A stretch of 64,000 nucleotides of DNA. Source: Vibrio sp. D404a. GTDB lineage: Bacteria > Pseudomonadota > Gammaproteobacteria > Enterobacterales > Vibrionaceae. This document shows, piece after piece, positions 61,677 to 64,000 of this stretch. Numbering within the stretch: the first letter of the stretch is position 1; every line of letters begins with the position of its first letter. The DNA lies in NCBI RefSeq assembly GCF_030248535.1, contig NZ_JAHGAJ010000005.1, positions 232,948 through 296,947 on the forward strand. Reading direction: 5' to 3'. A model generated the notes under the pieces. The model searched no databases and had not been told where the DNA came from. It worked only from the letters and a program-made list of their open reading frames with translations. Both the position numbers and the translations under genes were made by a program.

Positions 61677-62615
61677 TTAAGAAGACAGAGACAGCGTTGG
61701 CATTGCTTCTTTAGGAATAATTGCACCTTGGTGCTGAATTACCGCACCAGCAACACAGTGACCCGCAAATGCTGCGTCACGCGCGTTTCCGCCACAGAAG
61801 CGCTTCGCTAGGAAACCTGCACTGAATGAATCACCTGCCGCTGTGGTATCGATTACGTTATCCACTGGGTTTGGTGCAACATAATGTGCCGCATCTGCTT
61901 CAACAACTAGGCAGTCTTTGCTGCCGCGTTTGATGATGATCTCTTTCACCCCGGCTTTCGTGGTGCGCTCGATGCATTGCTCAATGAACGTATCACCGTA
62001 AAGCTCTTGCTCATCATCAAATGTGAGCAGTGCAATGTCTGTGAACTTAAGCATTTTCAAGTACCACGACTGGGCTTCTTCTTGGCTAGTCCAAAGCTTA
62101 GGGCGGTAGTTATTATCAAAAATAACTTGGCCGTTTTGCTTTTTGTATTCTTCTAGGAAAGCCATAAGCGCTGTACGACCTTTTTCTGTAAGAATAGCTA
62201 GTGTAATGCCGCTTAAGTACAGAGCATCGTATGAAAACAGCTTATCTAGAAGCGTCGATGCATCTTCGCCATCAAGTAGGTATTTCGCCGCAGCGTCATT
62301 ACGCCAGTAGTGGAAACTACGCTCGCCAGTTTCATCGGTTTCGATGTAGTAAAGACCAGGTTGTTTTTCGTCAATCTGTTTTACTAGGCTAGTGTCGATG
62401 CCTTCAGCGTTCCACTTCTCAAGCATGTCTAGGCTGAATGGGTCATTACCCAGTGCCGTTACGTAGCTTGTTTTGATGTTATGCTCATGGGTTAAGCGAG
62501 ATAGGTATAAAGCCGTGTTAAGTGTGTCACCACCAAATGTTTGCTTAAGCCCATCATCTTTTTTCTGTAGCTCAACCATACATTCGCCAATGACCGCGAT
62601 ATTAAATGATTTCAT
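61677..62615 (-). CDS. kdgK: 2-keto-3-deoxygluconate kinase
   Basis: A 312-aa PfkB-family sugar kinase: N-terminal FNIAVIGECMVELQKKDDGL, then TFGGDTLNTALYLSRL, and the C-terminal anion hole DTTAAGDSFSAGFLA (near residue 250). It phosphorylates KDG to KDPG, the substrate of Eda, its neighbour. It lies 34 bp after kdgF, so the two are cotranscribed. Confidence 0.95.
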   Translation of the reverse strand: MKSFNIAVIGECMVELQKKDDGLKQTFGGDTLNTALYLSRLTHEHNIKTSYVTALGNDPFSLDMLEKWNAEGIDTSLVKQIDEKQPGLYYIETDETGERSFHYWRNDAAAKYLLDGEDASTLLDKLFSYDALYLSGITLAILTEKGRTALMAFLEEYKKQNGQVIFDNNYRPKLWTSQEEAQSWYLKMLKFTDIALLTFDDEQELYGDTFIEQCIERTTKAGVKEIIIKRGSKDCLVVEADAAHYVAPNPVDNVIDTTAAGDSFSAGFLAKRFCGGNARDAAFAGHCVAGAVIQHQGAIIPKEAMPTLSLSS

Positions 62616-62649
62616 GTGCTTACCTTAGCAACTGAGGTTGCGCTATATA

Positions 62650-62985
62650 TTATTTTAGGAAATCTTCGCGAGCTGGGTTGAAGATATCAAGAAGGATGCT
62701 GTCTTGCTCTAGAGCAACTGCACCGTGCATCATGTGCTTACGCGCAAAGTATGCGTCGCCTTCTTTTAGTACTTTCTTCTCACCTTCGATTTCAGCTTCA
62801 AAGCTACCGCGAACCACGTAACCGATTTGGTCGTGAATCTCGTGAGTGTGAGGGTGACCAATTGCGCCTTTGTCAAAACATAGGTGTACAGCCATTAGGT
62901 CGTCAGTGTATGCAACGATCTTACGCTTGATACCGCCACCCAGTTCTTCCCAAGGTTGCTCGTTGTTGATAAAGAATGCGTTCAT
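62650..62985 (-). CDS. kdgF: Unsaturated-uronate linearising cupin
   Basis: A 111-aa single-domain cupin with metal ligands in HPHTHEIHDQIGYVVRGSFE (near residues 40-60) and a late His in KHMMHGAVAL. KdgF opens the ring of 4,5-unsaturated uronates from alginate and pectin, giving DEH or DKI. First gene of the minus-strand alginate unit, with a perfect TTGTA-A-TACAA palindrome 72 bp upstream. Confidence 0.95.
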   Translation of the reverse strand: MNAFFINNEQPWEELGGGIKRKIVAYTDDLMAVHLCFDKGAIGHPHTHEIHDQIGYVVRGSFEAEIEGEKKVLKEGDAYFARKHMMHGAVALEQDSILLDIFNPAREDFLK

Positions 62986-63057
62986 TGTGTCTCTCCAAAG
63001 CGTGTAATTTTTTTATGTGTTCATTAAGTTGTGTCCATCATAAGGGATTAGGTTTAA

Positions 63058-63068
63058 TTGTAATACAA
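63058..63068. promoter_or_regulatory. Alginate-block operator site B
   Basis: TTGTA-A-TACAA, extending to a 13-bp perfect palindrome with the flanking A and T. It lies 72 bp upstream of kdgF. Confidence 0.7.
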
Positions 63069-63082
63069 TATATCCAGAAATG

Positions 63083-63098
63083 TGTGATATTGATCAAG
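63083..63098. promoter_or_regulatory. CRP-like site 1 in the kdgF/lyase divergent region
   Basis: TGTGATATTGATCAAG, close to the consensus TGTGA-N6-TCACA (complete left half, TCA of the right half). Confidence 0.6.
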
Positions 63099-63189
63099 TG
63101 CTACTTTTTATAGCGTTGTAAAATCAAAGACTTAACAGAACTCTGATAATTATCATTGGCTTTTTAGATCAAGGGTTTAGCGAGATTTA

Positions 63190-63205
63190 TGTGATTCTGC
63201 TCATC
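63190..63205. promoter_or_regulatory. CRP-like site 2 in the kdgF/lyase divergent region
   Basis: TGTGATTCTGCTCATC, again a complete left half with TCA at the right spacing. It lies about 110 bp before the lyase gene. Confidence 0.5.
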
Positions 63206-63239
63206 ATTTAGCGATGAATAGGTAGGATTAAACCTCATA

Positions 63240-63250
63240 TTGTATTACTT
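63240..63250. promoter_or_regulatory. Alginate-block operator site C
   Basis: TTGTA-T-TACTT, 68 bp upstream of the lyase start. ATATTGTATTAC here is the exact reverse complement of GTAATACAATAT at site B. Confidence 0.5.
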
Positions 63251-63317
63251 TATATGAAGTTTAAGAATTAGATTGAAATTCAAATACAGAAACTCTTCAT
63301 CGAGGGTGATAAAGAAC

Positions 63318-64000
63318 ATGACTACACAACCAATACTACTAACGGACGCGGAAATTGAAGCACTTCATTTAGAAGTTGGCCGTTCAAGTCTAATGGGTAA
63401 GACGATCGCAGCGAATCAAAAAGAGCTGGAAGCCTTCATGCGTTTACCTATTGACGTGCCAGGGCATGGCGAAGCGGGTGGTTACGAGCACAACCGTCAC
63501 AAACAAAACTACACATACATGAACCTAGCTGGTCGTTTGTTCCTTATCACTAAAGAGCAGAAGTACGCTGATTTCGTTACTGAACTATTGGAAGTATACG
63601 CAGACAAGTACCTGACGTTTGATTTCCATGTTCAAAAGAACACAAACCCAACGGGTCGTCTTTTCCACCAAATTCTAAACGAACATTGCTGGTTAATGTT
63701 CACTAGCTTGGCGTATTCGTGCGTTAAGTCTACTTTGACGCAAGAACAGCGTGACAATATTGAGTCTCGCATCTTCGAACCTATGCTTGAGATGTTTACG
63801 GTTAAGTACGCACACGACTTCGATCGTATCCATAACCACGGTATCTGGGCTGTAGCCGCTGTCGGTATCTGTGGCCTAGCATTGGGCAAGCGTGAGTACC
63901 TAGAGATGTCTGTATACGGTCTTGATCGTAACGACACAGGCGGTTTCCTAGCGCAGATCTCTCAACTGTTTGCACCTTCTGGTTACTACATGGAAGGTCC
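63318..64000 (+). CDS. Oligo-alginate lyase, PL17-like (heparinase II/III fold), 3' end outside the window
   Basis: The first 227 codons are present, frame open to the edge. The start MTTQPILLTDAEIEALHLEV has GAGGGTGATAAAG upstream. The N-terminal (alpha/alpha) toroid of PL15/PL17-type lyases is recognisable: GGYEHNRHKQNYTYMNLAG (near residue 53) and FDRIHNHGIWAVAAVGICGL (near 170), then SQLFAPSGYYMEGP at the edge. Such enzymes release unsaturated monomers from alginate oligomers, the substrate for KdgF. No signal peptide is seen, so it is probably cytoplasmic and acts on imported oligomers. Divergent from kdgF. Confidence 0.9.
   Translation, partial: MTTQPILLTDAEIEALHLEVGRSSLMGKTIAANQKELEAFMRLPIDVPGHGEAGGYEHNRHKQNYTYMNLAGRLFLITKEQKYADFVTELLEVYADKYLTFDFHVQKNTNPTGRLFHQILNEHCWLMFTSLAYSCVKSTLTQEQRDNIESRIFEPMLEMFTVKYAHDFDRIHNHGIWAVAAVGICGLALGKREYLEMSVYGLDRNDTGGFLAQISQLFAPSGYYMEG

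Overview
The window reads as a chromosomal segment of a marine Vibrio, most likely of the Splendidus clade. Supporting content: an alginate-monomer catabolic block (symporter, Eda, KdgK, KdgF and the start of an oligo-alginate lyase), vibrio-type methyl-accepting chemotaxis proteins, a ToxR-like membrane regulator, a DUF3332 lipoprotein and a TPP-controlled thiamine salvage operon. No rRNA, tRNA, insertion sequence, phage or CRISPR array was seen. Base composition looks moderate throughout and gene order is typically chromosomal.

Layout. 0-11.7 kb: a truncated chemotaxis receptor, an MFS exporter divergent from an SgrR-like regulator plus an AraC regulator, a SnoaL-like lipoprotein, a small outer-membrane barrel, a ToxR-like regulator, a small MscS channel and a TerC operon headed by two very short membrane genes. 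11.7-31.1 kb: an envelope and hydrolase region with a 548-aa barrel protein, patatin lipoprotein, TRIC-type channel, Omp85-like barrel, choloylglycine-hydrolase-family enzyme, carboxylesterase-like lipoprotein lacking its catalytic triad, C45-like Ntn hydrolase, phospholipase D lipoprotein, LysR regulator, MAPEG protein, TonB-C lipoprotein, an exported N-acyl-D-amino-acid deacylase-like amidohydrolase and a TamA-like protein. 31.1-39.5 kb: TPP riboswitch, thiD-thiZ-thiX-thiY-tenA-thiM, a chemotaxis receptor and thiE. 40.3-47.8 kb: a copper/silver efflux operon behind a CueR-type promoter. 47.8-58.6 kb: two AraC regulators, an outer-membrane protein, a diguanylate cyclase, an HlyD/DUF2955/AI-2E/K+-channel operon, DUF3332, an unannotated 53-aa gene and an unknown 197-aa protein. 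58.6-64 kb: the alginate block.

Most notable result. Eight genes between 11.9 and 29.4 kb are preceded by one promoter architecture: a 24-bp element that aligns without gaps (invariant G1, T4, T9-C10-C11, C14, A22, T24), then a -10-like hexamer at exactly the same offset, with invariant A in its second and T in its last position. The eight genes encode surface proteins and lipid or amide hydrolases: the 548-aa barrel, patatin, choloylglycine-hydrolase family, esterase-like pseudoenzyme, C45-like hydrolase, 248-aa exported protein, N-acyl amino-acid deacylase and TamA-like. This looks like one undescribed regulon whose activator binds at about -58 to -35.

Other cross-locus signals are short degenerate tandem repeats (often an 18-19 bp period, with a different unit at each site) lying just after stop codons, a TTGTA-N-TACAA operator repeated in front of the alginate genes together with CRP-like sites, and an AATGGTAA box at a constant distance from -10-like hexamers of four genes. 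All of this was read by eye; no database search or structure prediction was run.
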